Assembly: GCA_017633985.1 (NCBI GenBank)
Contig: JAGBOF010000010.1
Coordinates: 1 to 64,000 of the forward strand
Direction of reading: 5' to 3'
From: Bacteroidales bacterium
GTDB lineage: Bacteria > Bacteroidota > Bacteroidia > Bacteroidales > P3
DNA: 64,000 bases
The notes below the pieces were generated by a model. The model was not told the DNA's origin, searched no databases, and saw nothing but the letters and a program-made list of their open reading frames with translations. Both the position numbers and the translations under genes were made by a program. The first letter of the stretch is position 1; each line of letters opens with the position of its first letter. Below, one piece after another: positions 26,351-35,219 of the stretch.

Positions 26351-27697
26351 ATGAAAGAGGCATATTTAGCGGCTGATTTCGGCGGTGGAAGCGGAAGAGT
26401 GATTGTCGGATGGGTAAATGACGGACGTATTGAGTTGAAAGAGATACACCGTTTTAAGAACCGTCAGATTTTTATGGGGAATCATCTTTATTGGGACGCA
26501 CTTGCTTTGTTTGAGGATATGAAACAAGGGATTAAAAAGGCGGCAGATGAAGGTTATTACATAAAAAGCATCGGTATTGACACATGGGGTGTGGATTTTG
26601 CGCTTATTGACCGCCGCGGCAACTTGCTTCAAAATCCTGTTTGCTACAGAGACAAACGTACGGAGAGTGTTTTTAACGGTGATTTTACTTCACAGGATAA
26701 GCAGAAGATATATCACTCAAGCGGATTGCAGAGTATGAACATCAATACATTGTATCAACTTTGCAGTTTACTAAAGGAATGTCCTGAAATATTTGATTAT
26801 GCCGATAAGTTGCTGTTTATGCCCGATTTGTTCTCCTATTATTTGACAGGACATGCGTTTAACGAATATACAATAGCATCTACTTCCGATTTGTTGTCGG
26901 CTCAAAACCGTGATTGGAACTTTGATTTGATTGAATCGTTGCATCTGAAAAAGGAGATGTTTTGCCGTATTGTCAAACCTGGCAAAGAAAGATTTTTAAT
27001 CAAGAAAGATGTCCGTAAGGAGTTGAATCTGCCCGATGATTGTGCACTTGTGCCTATTGCTTCGCATGATACGCAAAGTGCGGTGTATTCTTTGCAGAAC
27101 AAAACGCAAAACGATGCTTTTCTTTCATCGGGAACGTGGTCGCTTTTGGGATGCGAGATAAACGAGCCGATACTTACCGATGATGCTTTCGCAAAAGGTT
27201 TCTCCAACGAGGGAAGCGTGAATGATAAGATATGTTTTCTGCAAAATATTACGGGACTTTGGACGCTTCAGAGGTTGATTGCACAGTGGCAAACAAGGGG
27301 TGAAGATACGGATTTAACGCTGTTGAACACTCTTGCCGAAAGATCGGATTTCTATACCGTAGTGGATGTTGACGATAATATATTCCAAGCTCCTGACAAT
27401 ATGGAGCAGGCGTTTGAAATGTATTGTTCTTCCCATGGATTACAATCTCCGAAGACCAAAGGGGAGTATGTACGTTGTATTTTCATGTCATTGGCGGAGC
27501 GTTACGCAAAAGGTATAAGTGAAATGAATAAACTTTTGCCTGAAAAGATAAAGCGTTTGACTGTTATGGGAGGCGGTTCCAACAGTGAGTTACTTAATGC
27601 TCTTACTGCGGACAAATGCGGCATTGAGGTCGTAAAAGGCGAGAGCGAAGCCACTGCCGTAGGAAATATTTTATTGCAATATCAGGCTGATAAATAA
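26351..27697 (+). CDS. FGGY-family sugar kinase, L-fuculokinase by context (RhaB-like sequence)
   Basis: A 448-residue actin-fold kinase: ADFGGGSGRVIVGWVNDGRI at the N-terminus (ATP phosphate loop), SIGIDTWGVDFALIDRRGNL (substrate Asp), ASHDTQSAVYSL, SSGTWSLLGCE and the C-terminal MGGGSNSELLNALTADKCGI. These sequences look more like rhamnulokinase than E. coli FucK, a known pattern for Bacteroidales fucose clusters. The gene follows fucA by 6 bp, so fuculose is the likely substrate; rhamnulose cannot be excluded. Confidence 0.88.
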   Translation: MKEAYLAADFGGGSGRVIVGWVNDGRIELKEIHRFKNRQIFMGNHLYWDALALFEDMKQGIKKAADEGYYIKSIGIDTWGVDFALIDRRGNLLQNPVCYRDKRTESVFNGDFTSQDKQKIYHSSGLQSMNINTLYQLCSLLKECPEIFDYADKLLFMPDLFSYYLTGHAFNEYTIASTSDLLSAQNRDWNFDLIESLHLKKEMFCRIVKPGKERFLIKKDVRKELNLPDDCALVPIASHDTQSAVYSLQNKTQNDAFLSSGTWSLLGCEINEPILTDDAFAKGFSNEGSVNDKICFLQNITGLWTLQRLIAQWQTRGEDTDLTLLNTLAERSDFYTVVDVDDNIFQAPDNMEQAFEMYCSSHGLQSPKTKGEYVRCIFMSLAERYAKGISEMNKLLPEKIKRLTVMGGGSNSELLNALTADKCGIEVVKGESEATAVGNILLQYQADK

Positions 27698-27728
27698 TAT
27701 AACAACAGTATTTTAATGAATTACGGCA

Positions 27729-29897
27729 ATGAGTCAGAGTAAAAATCCCGAATTGTCGCTTGCAAGGCAATACATTGAGCAAACCAATCAAAACGTATTC
27801 CTTACAGGTAAGGCAGGAACGGGTAAGACGACTTTTTTGCGTAATTTGACCAAGACAACATCCAAGCGTTTCGTTGTTTTAGCACCTACTGGTGTGGCGG
27901 CATTACAAGCTGGCGGTGTAACACTGCATTCCTTTTTCCAATTACCTTTCCATGTCTATCTGCCTGGGACTGTCCCTCAAACTAAACGTTTCCGTAAGAC
28001 AAAGATCAACCTGATACGTTCATTGGATTTGATAATCATTGACGAAATATCGATGGTTAGGGCGGACATTCTGGATGAAATTGATTATTTGCTGCGCCGA
28101 TTTCGGTACAATTCGTATAACAAGCCCTTCGGCGGCGTGCAGATGTTGATGATAGGCGATTTAAGCCAATTGCCGCCGATTATCAGCAGCGAGGAGTCGC
28201 AAACGCTTTCGCCGTATTATCAAAGTTTTTATTTTTTCGGCTCACATGCTTTGCAACAATCCAATTATATTACCATAACCTTGCAACATATTTACCGCCA
28301 AAGGGATGAAAAATTTATAAATATACTTAACGCTGTACGGGATAACCGTATTACGCCAGCAATTATCCAAGATTTGAACGCAAGGTATCGTCCCGATGCA
28401 ACAAAACATGTTCCTGACGGATTTATTGTCCTTTGCACGCATAACAATCAGGCAGACGAAATAAATTCTTCGAAACTTGAGGCGCTGAAAACAAAAGAAA
28501 AAACATACGGTGCGGAGATTGACGGCGATTTTCCCGAAAGTATTTTCCCTTGCAACGAATACCTTACCTTGAAATTAGATGCGCAGGTGATGTTTCTTAA
28601 AAACGATTATTCTCCTTCGGAAAACGGTAAAAAAAGATATTACAACGGTAAGATAGGGCGTATAAAAAAACTTGAGGATGATTATATTGTCGTAGCGTGT
28701 GATGAAGATAAGGAAGATATTACTGTAGAAAGATTCACATGGGAGAATATCCGTTACACTATTGATAAGGACACAAAAGCCATTACGGAAGAAATTACAG
28801 GCACGTTTAAGCAATTTCCATTGAGACTGGCTTGGGCGGTAACCATTCACAAATCGCAGGGACTGACATTCGATAATGTGGTAATCAATTCCAATAAAGC
28901 TTTTTCGCATGGGCAAGTCTATGTCGCATTGTCGCGTTGCAGGACATTGGAAGGGGTAGTGCTGACAGACAGATTTGATTCCGCCAGCGTGATTCTGGAT
29001 AATAATATCTCAAGGTTTAATTACGAAAAATCCTTGAACCCACCCAACGAAACGACATTGCATATTGCTGAGCAAGATTTCCTTATTGAGAACATCAAAG
29101 AAGTGTTTGATTTTACGCAACTGAATGAAAATCTCTTTGAATTGGAGAAACTGACAAAGGATTCGCTTCAAAATGTATTCCCGCGCAAAGCCGAAAAGAC
29201 ATTGTCAATAATCGAAACATACAAATCGGAAATAGGGGAGGTGGCATCCAAATTCCTTACGTTTATATCCCATGTTGCGGCATCGGATGCTGATAAAAAC
29301 GCAAAGATATCAAAGATTATTACAAGGAGTTGCGATGCCAGGCAATACTTTCTTGAAAAGATTGCCAAGATAAATGATTTGGTGTTTTTGTTGCTTGATA
29401 TTGAATTGGATAACAGCGATGATAACGATCAGTTGCATGAACTTATTATAACCGTTGCAATAGAGAAGGAAATAAAATTCCGTTTGCTGTCATTTTTTTC
29501 GGAAGATTTCTCTTCGCAAGCGTATTTGAAATTAAGAAATTCGGTTCTTGTGGAAGGTAATTCACTTGATCTTACCTCAATATCCGATAAAAAATCCTCA
29601 AAAGCGGACAACAAAGATAAGAAATCCAAATCTGCCAAAACAACAACCAATGACGATGTTACCGACGCTCAACTCTTTGAAATATTGCGCCAATGGAGAA
29701 GAACAAAAGCGGAAGATAGGGGCGTACCTGTATATGTTATTTTGTCGCAAAAGGGTTTGATATCGCTGGCTAACGAAAAACCTTTAACCAAACAGGAATT
29801 TATTGCATTGAAAGGGTTAGGTAAGAAAACGTTTGATAATTACGGCGAAGAAATTTTACAAATCATTAGCCAATATCTGCAAACGGAAACATTTTAA
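27729..29897 (+). CDS. Pif1/RecD-like helicase with C-terminal HRDC domain
   Basis: A 722-residue superfamily 1 helicase: Walker A GKAGTGKTTFLRNL (27-40), Walker B LIIIDEISMVRAD, MIGDLSQLPPI and the late motif AWAVTIHKSQGLTFDNVVIN with VYVALSRCRTL, as in Pif1. The last 80 residues (LFEILRQWRRTKAEDRGVPV to GLGKKTFDNYGEEILQII) form an HRDC domain, seen otherwise in RecQ. The combination is typical for Bacteroidota. It probably resolves DNA structures in replication or repair. The gene is 31 bp after the kinase. Confidence 0.92.
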   Translation: MSQSKNPELSLARQYIEQTNQNVFLTGKAGTGKTTFLRNLTKTTSKRFVVLAPTGVAALQAGGVTLHSFFQLPFHVYLPGTVPQTKRFRKTKINLIRSLDLIIIDEISMVRADILDEIDYLLRRFRYNSYNKPFGGVQMLMIGDLSQLPPIISSEESQTLSPYYQSFYFFGSHALQQSNYITITLQHIYRQRDEKFINILNAVRDNRITPAIIQDLNARYRPDATKHVPDGFIVLCTHNNQADEINSSKLEALKTKEKTYGAEIDGDFPESIFPCNEYLTLKLDAQVMFLKNDYSPSENGKKRYYNGKIGRIKKLEDDYIVVACDEDKEDITVERFTWENIRYTIDKDTKAITEEITGTFKQFPLRLAWAVTIHKSQGLTFDNVVINSNKAFSHGQVYVALSRCRTLEGVVLTDRFDSASVILDNNISRFNYEKSLNPPNETTLHIAEQDFLIENIKEVFDFTQLNENLFELEKLTKDSLQNVFPRKAEKTLSIIETYKSEIGEVASKFLTFISHVAASDADKNAKISKIITRSCDARQYFLEKIAKINDLVFLLLDIELDNSDDNDQLHELIITVAIEKEIKFRLLSFFSEDFSSQAYLKLRNSVLVEGNSLDLTSISDKKSSKADNKDKKSKSAKTTTNDDVTDAQLFEILRQWRRTKAEDRGVPVYVILSQKGLISLANEKPLTKQEFIALKGLGKKTFDNYGEEILQIISQYLQTETF

Positions 29898-29958
29898 CAA
29901 TGTAAAACTGTTGTTTATTATTATTTTGTCTGACAAAAACAATGCGGTAAAAAAGTAA

Positions 29959-30054
29959 GACGCCGTTCTGTTTTATTAATGTGCGATAAGAATTTACTGA
30001 TCTGCGATGAAAATTTACTGATCTGCGATAAAAATTTATTCAAACGCCGTTTCA
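29959..30054. repeat. interspersed repeat family A, copy 3
   Basis: In inverse orientation: ACGCCGTT, then three 21-bp units of the form CTGCGATRAAAATTTACTGAT, then AAACGCCGTTTC. It separates the helicase and PPTase genes, which converge. Its last bases overlap the stop codon of the PPTase gene. Confidence 0.75.
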
Positions 30055-30681
30055 TTTCGGCAAAGTGCAGGTTGTGATAAATAAACCGTTTATTTTGTCG
30101 TAAAAAGAGTTGATTTCCGCACCTTGTTTTATATAGGATTGTTGCAAAACAAAGTCTTCGGGAGATAAGTCAATATTGCTGAAATGCCCCGCTATGCCCG
30201 TACCCGTCATTTTGACGTATGCTTCCTTTATTGTCCACAGTTGGGTAAATGCCTCATCGTACGTATTATGTAATATGTATGATGGAGTATGTAGTATATT
30301 GTTTAGGTAGTTTATTTCGTTAGGGTGGAAGAATCTTTCGGCAAGTTGCCGCTTTCCTTTGCGCAAATACTCGATGTCAATGCCTATACGTTTGTCGTGA
30401 ATTGCAACGGCAATATAATTTTGCGTGTCGGAAACGGAGAAATGCACCTTATCATTATAAAGAAAATACGGTTTGCCTTTTTCTTCCTTGGCAATGGTGA
30501 AATCAAAACTATAACCGCTTTGTTTAAGTACGGAGATTAAGAATTTTTCTCCTAATACGGATATATTCTTATGGCTGTTTCGTTCATCATTCCAACCGAA
30601 TTTTTCTTTTAATTCATCAACAGTTGCTGTTTTTATGAGTGGCATTGTCATATCTTTGCTTATCTTCTTTGCGGATAACAT
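30052..30681 (-). CDS. 4'-phosphopantetheinyl transferase superfamily protein
   Basis: A 209-residue Sfp/AcpT-like enzyme: VHFSVSDTQNYIAVAI, KRIGIDIEYLR (Mg-binding Asp) and LWTIKEAYVKMTGTG, the WxxKEAxxK motif. It moves phosphopantetheine from CoA to acyl carrier proteins. Residues about 130-142 (ILHTPSYILHNTY) are encoded by a family C repeat lying in frame between two conserved motifs, so the protein carries a small loop insertion. Its stop codon is at the edge of repeat A copy 3. Confidence 0.88.
   Translation of the reverse strand: MLSAKKISKDMTMPLIKTATVDELKEKFGWNDERNSHKNISVLGEKFLISVLKQSGYSFDFTIAKEEKGKPYFLYNDKVHFSVSDTQNYIAVAIHDKRIGIDIEYLRKGKRQLAERFFHPNEINYLNNILHTPSYILHNTYDEAFTQLWTIKEAYVKMTGTGIAGHFSNIDLSPEDFVLQQSYIKQGAEINSFYDKINGLFITTCTLPK
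30256..30298. repeat. interspersed repeat family C, copy 2 (inside a coding sequence)
   Basis: ACGTATTATGTAATATGTAT and GTATGTAGTATATTG resemble the intergenic arms at 36339 and 53431. The block keeps the PPTase frame open and adds about 13 residues. Confidence 0.6.
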
Positions 30682-30683
30682 AC

Positions 30684-30728
30684 TAAAAAAGAAAAAGACC
30701 TTAAAGAATGCAAGGTCTTTAAGGTCTT
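30684..30728 (-). terminator. intrinsic terminator of the FKBP gene
   Basis: On the minus strand AAGACCTTA pairs with TAAGGTCTT around a 16-nt loop, followed by TTTCTTTTTT. It lies just after the FKBP stop and before the PPTase start. Confidence 0.75.
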
Positions 30729-30743
30729 AAATGAATGAAAATA

Positions 30744-31364
30744 CTATTCAATTCCCAAAAGCTCCACTTCAAATACTAAAGTACTGCCTGCAGGAATATT
30801 TCCTATTGCCTGATCGCCGTAAGCCAACTCCGAAGGGATGTAAAAACGGGTTTTACCGCCTACTTTCATCGTTTGCAAACCTTCTGTCCATCCTGCAATA
30901 ACTTGATTCAACGGAAAACTTATAGGTTCTCCCCTTTGAACGGAAGAATCAAACACGGTGCCGTTCAAAAGTGTACCGTGATAATGAACTTTTACCGTAT
31001 CGGTGGCTTTAGGTGAAGCTCCGCTGCCTTCAGTTAGGACTGTGTATTGCAGACCTGACGGTGTTTCCGTAACATTAGGTTGGTTGCGGTTGTTAGTCAA
31101 GAATTCTTTGCCTTTTTTCTTCTGCTCGGCGGATTCTTTTTGCATACGCTCGGCTTGTTTATGCTGCATCTCATGTTGCCATGCATGCATAACTCGGTTT
31201 TTCTCCTCATCGGTCATTGTGTTTTGGCTTTTGCCTGCAAGTTTATCACGCATTGCTTCAACCAATACATCAATGTTCAAATCCATATCCTCTTTGATAA
31301 CACTCATTGCTATATCTTCGCCAATAATGAATGATACCTTGTCTCTGTCGTTATTTAATTGCAT
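30744..31364 (-). CDS. FKBP-type peptidyl-prolyl isomerase
   Basis: A 206-residue protein with an N-terminal FKBP_N dimerisation region (coiled-coil, about 1-90) and a C-terminal FKBP domain (about 105-206): VKVHYHGTLLNGTVFDSS, FPLNQVIAGWTEGLQTMKVG and PSELAYGDQAIGNIPAGSTL, the last two forming the active site. No signal peptide is visible, so it may act in the cytoplasm, unlike the periplasmic FkpA. It speeds proline isomerisation during folding. Confidence 0.93.
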   Translation of the reverse strand: MQLNNDRDKVSFIIGEDIAMSVIKEDMDLNIDVLVEAMRDKLAGKSQNTMTDEEKNRVMHAWQHEMQHKQAERMQKESAEQKKKGKEFLTNNRNQPNVTETPSGLQYTVLTEGSGASPKATDTVKVHYHGTLLNGTVFDSSVQRGEPISFPLNQVIAGWTEGLQTMKVGGKTRFYIPSELAYGDQAIGNIPAGSTLVFEVELLGIE

Positions 31365-31395
31365 CGTATTTTGTTATTTTTATGTTATAAATAAA

Positions 31396-31437
31396 GGGAA
31401 AAGCACCCGCACACGGCAAAATTGCCCGCAGGTGCTA
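31396..31437 (-). terminator. intrinsic terminator after the S46 peptidase gene
   Basis: On the minus strand AGCACC pairs with GGTGCT, with an inner GGCAA/TTGCC hairpin, followed by TTTTCCC. It lies between the S46 stop and the FKBP start. Confidence 0.65.
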
Positions 31438-31441
31438 CCTG

Positions 31442-33613
31442 CTATTTAACTATTTTTAATTCGTCAATCAATCTTTGGCAGTTTGCGAACTTGTCGATGA
31501 TGAATAAGACATATCTTGCATCAACGCATATCGTTCTTTGCAGTTCAGGTTCGAATGCTATGTCACCTGACATTGCTTCCCAGTTGCCGTCAAATGCCAA
31601 ACCGATAAGTTCGCCGTTTGCATTGATAACAGGGGAACCTGAATTACCGCCTGTAATATCATTGTTGGTAAGGAAATTTACTATTAACTTACCGTCTTTG
31701 TCTGCATACTGGCCGTAGTCTTTCATTTCGTACAAATCCTTAAGTTTGGAAGGTACGATAAACTCGTCATTTGTAGGATCTTCTTTTTCCATTACGCCTT
31801 CGATAGTCGTAGTGTAGTCATAATGGATAGCATCTGCAGGATAATAATCCAAAACAGAGCCGTAAGTCATACGCATTGTAAAGTTAGCATCAGGATAACG
31901 AACCAACGACGGATCCATTTCGCGCAATGCCATTACAAAGTTCTGACGTGCATCGGCAAATTGAGTTCCTGCCTGTGCGGTTGCTTCATCCTGTCCTGTC
32001 AATGCTTGATATATTGACATAACCACTTGACTCATCAAATCCTTATTCAAAGTCTTTGCTTTAGGTTTCGCCATAAATTTGTTATAATTGCTTTCGTTGG
32101 CAAAAACACTCTTTTTGAATATCTGTTCAGTTAATTTATCCACTCCGCCTGCCTTTGCAATCAATTCTTTTATAGTCTTAACCTGGCAATCTGCAGGAAG
32201 GTCGTTTTCCATTTGCAACAAAGCGCGGAACAAATCCTTCTCGGTTTCTTGGTCATAGTTTTTGAAATGTTCCTGTGCGGAAATCTTCAAATTTTCAATC
32301 ATATTCTTGTCAAGTTTATTCATTGACTCGGCAAAGATTATGTTCAGAGACTGACGGAATGCCAACATACCGCGTTTAGACATATAAAGACCCAAATTGT
32401 GATACCATCCTGCTTTGTTTTGCGGAGAATTGGCAACCGTATAAGAGGAGTTGCGCAAATCCTTTATCACGTCTTTGTATTGGGAAGTCTTATCACCGCC
32501 GTTTTCAATCCAATCTTCCAAACGGTTTTCGATAGCTTTCTTTTTATCATACACATGCAAACGTTTCAATCCTCTGCTTTCGCCTTGTTTATTCTTCCAC
32601 ATATTCATCATTGATGCGTAATCGGAAGCATATTTCAAACGAACGGCTTGAGATGCGTCCATGTGTTGTTTCATTACAGGAAGCATATAACTACCAGCCT
32701 TATAGATAGCAGGATTTGTGTTTTGAAGCGTATTTTCTATCTCGTAAGAAGTCATATATCGCTCCGTGCTGCCAGGGTATCCCCAAATCATGGCAAAATC
32801 ATCCTTTTGAATACCTTTTATATTGACAGGAAGATAATGTTTAGGTTTGTAAGGAACGTTATCTTTGCTGTAAGCAGCAGGATTGTTGTCCTTGTCGGCA
32901 TAAACTCTGAAGATAGAGAAATCACCTGTGTGTCGAGGCCACATCCAGTTGTCAGTATCGCCGCCGTATTTGCCTATAGAAGACGGAGGTGCACCTACCA
33001 AACGGACATCATTGAAAACCTCGTAGATAAACATGTAATACTCGTTGCCTTCAAAGAATTCCTTGACTTCAACGCGGTATTTGCCTTCTTCGCTGTACTG
33101 TTTAACCAATTCGTCTATCTTATTCTGAATGTCTTGTGCAAAGCGGCTTTTGTTCATAGCCTTTGCATTATCGCCAAGCACTTCATTGGTTACGTCTTTC
33201 ATTTCTTTAAGAAAAGAAACGTACAATCCCTCAATAGGAATCTCTTCCTCATAGCTGTTAGCCCAGAAACCGTTAGCCAAATAATCGTGTTCAACGGTTG
33301 AAGACGTTGCAATAGCGTCATAACCGCAGTGATGGTTGGTAAACATAAGTCCGTTAGGTGAAACAATTTCGCCTGTACAGAAATTACCCATCTGAACTAT
33401 CGCATCTTTAAGCGAAGAATGATTAACGGAATATAAATCCTCTGCCGTAAGTTTCAATCCCAAGGCTTTCATATCCGTATAATTCAACTGTTTGAAGAAC
33501 ATCGGCAACCACATTCCTTCATCGGGAGGGGTAACAGGTTTTGGTGTAGGATTGGCAACTGACATCAGTGATGCCAAAGCTAATGCTGCCAAACTAAAAA
33601 CTCTTTTTTTCAT
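31442..33613 (-). CDS. S46 family dipeptidyl-peptidase, DPP7 type
   Basis: A 723-residue secreted peptidase with a signal peptide (ALALASLMSVANP). The catalytic His is in GLMFTNHHCGYDAI (about residue 96) and the nucleophile Ser in DITGGNSGSPVINANGELIG. Eighteen residues after that Ser is a Gly (AFDGNWEAMSGD); in the characterised family Gly here marks DPP7 (hydrophobic P1) while Arg marks DPP11 (Asp/Glu P1). The enzyme would trim dipeptides in the periplasm. With the T9SS protease it suggests peptide nutrition. It is followed by a terminator. Confidence 0.93.
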   Translation of the reverse strand: MKKRVFSLAALALASLMSVANPTPKPVTPPDEGMWLPMFFKQLNYTDMKALGLKLTAEDLYSVNHSSLKDAIVQMGNFCTGEIVSPNGLMFTNHHCGYDAIATSSTVEHDYLANGFWANSYEEEIPIEGLYVSFLKEMKDVTNEVLGDNAKAMNKSRFAQDIQNKIDELVKQYSEEGKYRVEVKEFFEGNEYYMFIYEVFNDVRLVGAPPSSIGKYGGDTDNWMWPRHTGDFSIFRVYADKDNNPAAYSKDNVPYKPKHYLPVNIKGIQKDDFAMIWGYPGSTERYMTSYEIENTLQNTNPAIYKAGSYMLPVMKQHMDASQAVRLKYASDYASMMNMWKNKQGESRGLKRLHVYDKKKAIENRLEDWIENGGDKTSQYKDVIKDLRNSSYTVANSPQNKAGWYHNLGLYMSKRGMLAFRQSLNIIFAESMNKLDKNMIENLKISAQEHFKNYDQETEKDLFRALLQMENDLPADCQVKTIKELIAKAGGVDKLTEQIFKKSVFANESNYNKFMAKPKAKTLNKDLMSQVVMSIYQALTGQDEATAQAGTQFADARQNFVMALREMDPSLVRYPDANFTMRMTYGSVLDYYPADAIHYDYTTTIEGVMEKEDPTNDEFIVPSKLKDLYEMKDYGQYADKDGKLIVNFLTNNDITGGNSGSPVINANGELIGLAFDGNWEAMSGDIAFEPELQRTICVDARYVLFIIDKFANCQRLIDELKIVK

Positions 33614-33681
33614 GATTATTATTGATTTTGATTTTATAATTTTGTTTACTTATTCCTTATAATAACAATTGATTGATATTA

Positions 33682-34803
33682 TTATTCCTTATTAAAATAG
33701 TTTTTCAACAATTCCAACTGTTCGGCGGTGAATCCCTTTTGTGCAAGTAATTGTTCGGCATTCTTTAACTTCTCTTCCTTATCTATTTCCGCCAATCTCA
33801 TCTCGCAGTTAGCCTTATTAATAACATCCGCATGGATTTTCTTGCTCAATTCATACAAAAGATTTATCGCTTCACGCTCCGAAAGGGAATCAATATCCGT
33901 ATTGCCCGAATATTTCACCGTTTGTTCTTCCGTTTGCGCAGTTTGGAATGTATTAAACAGCGGTTTGTCTTCTGTTTTGTAGTCATGGGTATAATCCCTT
34001 AAGTCAAAATCATCGGAAATATTAATGCCTTTGAAGCCTTCACCTAAATCTTCTTTCAATTTATCCGCCGAAGAATTGCCGTTAAGTGTTTCCAATCTTG
34101 TAAGAACGTCCAATTGTTTTTGTGCAGGCTCATATCCGTTATCCACAGCCTTTTCAAACATCTCACGTGCTTTGTTGTAATCCACTTCAACGCCTTTTCC
34201 GTACATATAACATAAGCCTAATTGGTATTGGGATACATAATGTTTTTGTGCAGCGGCTTTTTTGAACCAATAAGCAGCCTGTTCCAAATCCTGCAACACA
34301 CCTTCGCCTTTCATATAGCAGAAAGCAAGTTGGTTTTGCGCAATTGAATGGCCGTTTTCAGCACCTTTCTGATACCAATAAGCCGACATATCATAATCTT
34401 TCTTTACAACAACACCTCTTTTGTAGTAATAACCGAGTTTGCTTTGCGCAAGAGCCTGATTGGCAGATGCAGCCTTTTCGAAATATTCCAATGCAAGGTT
34501 TTTGTCTTCCTCAAGAATAATGTCATTTCCTTCATAGCATACTCCAAGCTTATAAAGAGCGTTGGGATTTCCCTGTTCGGCTGACAGTTTCAGCCAATAA
34601 ACGTGGTTTTTCTCCAAATCAGTTTCAAAAGTCGGGTATTTCATCAAAATAGATCCTATTTTGTATTGGGCAACGGCATCATTATATTCTGCAGCCTGCA
34701 TATAATATTCCAAAGCCTGCGGAATATCGCCTTTTTTACCGAAAGAATCTCCCGTAGCGATAAGTTCCGCTACATTCACTTCATTATATTCTGAATTATC
34801 CAT
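33682..34803 (-). CDS. Sel1-like repeat protein
   Basis: A 373-residue protein made largely of about six Sel1-type (TPR-like) repeats between residues 10 and 235, each near 36 residues with the pattern AxxxLGxxYxxGxGVxxDxxxA (examples NPNALYKLGVCYEGND, AQNQLAFCYMKGEGVLQD, YVSQYQLGLCYMYGKGV). No signal peptide is seen. The C-terminal third is charged and predicted to be flexible. Such repeats mediate protein contacts; the partner is unknown. It has a consensus promoter upstream. Confidence 0.88.
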   Translation of the reverse strand: MDNSEYNEVNVAELIATGDSFGKKGDIPQALEYYMQAAEYNDAVAQYKIGSILMKYPTFETDLEKNHVYWLKLSAEQGNPNALYKLGVCYEGNDIILEEDKNLALEYFEKAASANQALAQSKLGYYYKRGVVVKKDYDMSAYWYQKGAENGHSIAQNQLAFCYMKGEGVLQDLEQAAYWFKKAAAQKHYVSQYQLGLCYMYGKGVEVDYNKAREMFEKAVDNGYEPAQKQLDVLTRLETLNGNSSADKLKEDLGEGFKGINISDDFDLRDYTHDYKTEDKPLFNTFQTAQTEEQTVKYSGNTDIDSLSEREAINLLYELSKKIHADVINKANCEMRLAEIDKEEKLKNAEQLLAQKGFTAEQLELLKNYFNKE

Positions 34804-34881
34804 ACGATTAATTAAATTGTTTATTAAAATAAAAATTACTTTATATTATTTACAAATTAAGAAGAATCCTAAAAAGAGTTG

Positions 34882-34912
34882 CAAAGTTACAAATATTTTT
34901 TCAAAACGCAAA
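34882..34912 (-). promoter_or_regulatory. TTTG-N19-TAACTTTG promoter of the Sel1 gene
   Basis: Minus-strand TTTG (34912-34909) and TAACTTTG (34889-34882) match the consensus. The leader to the start codon at 34803 is about 70 nt. Confidence 0.7.
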
Positions 34913-35026
34913 ATAACGGATTTTATATGCGTATAAAATGTTTTTTTGATGTTTGTTTACTGATAAAAACAGACGGAAAGAAGAGATTCGGAACCTATTG
35001 AAATTAACCGCATAACATAAGGCAAA

Positions 35027-35148
35027 AATAAAACGCCGTTTTAATAAATTTTTATCGCTGATTAATAAATTTTCGTCGCAGATTAATAAAATTTCATCGC
35101 AGATCAATAAATTTTCGTCGCAGATTAATAAATTTTTATCGCAGATTA
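35027..35148. repeat. interspersed repeat family A, copy 4 (five tandem 21-bp units)
   Basis: AAACGCCGTTTT is followed by five tandem units of exactly 21 bp (35040-35060, 35061-35081, 35082-35102, 35103-35123, 35124-35144) of form ATTAATAAATTTTYRTCGCAG. Units differ by one to four bases. This is the longest array of the family. The 416-bp gap 34804-35219 also holds the Sel1 promoter and the kdsA terminator but no gene. Confidence 0.85.
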
Positions 35149-35190
35149 AAAAAATAAGGCGGCTATTTAATTTATTTTCCCGCCTTATTA
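35147..35190 (-). terminator. intrinsic terminator of kdsA
   Basis: AATAAGGCGG (35153-35162) and CCGCCTTATT (35180-35189) pair; on the minus strand the stem is followed by seven T residues. It lies just after the kdsA stop. Confidence 0.8.
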
Positions 35191-35219
35191 AAAGATGCTG
35201 TTACAGTGCATATAAATTT

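Noticed and set aside
35027..35148. Possible CRISPR array
   Set aside because: The 21-bp units are directly adjacent with no unique spacers, and no cas gene is near. It is a tandem core of repeat family A.
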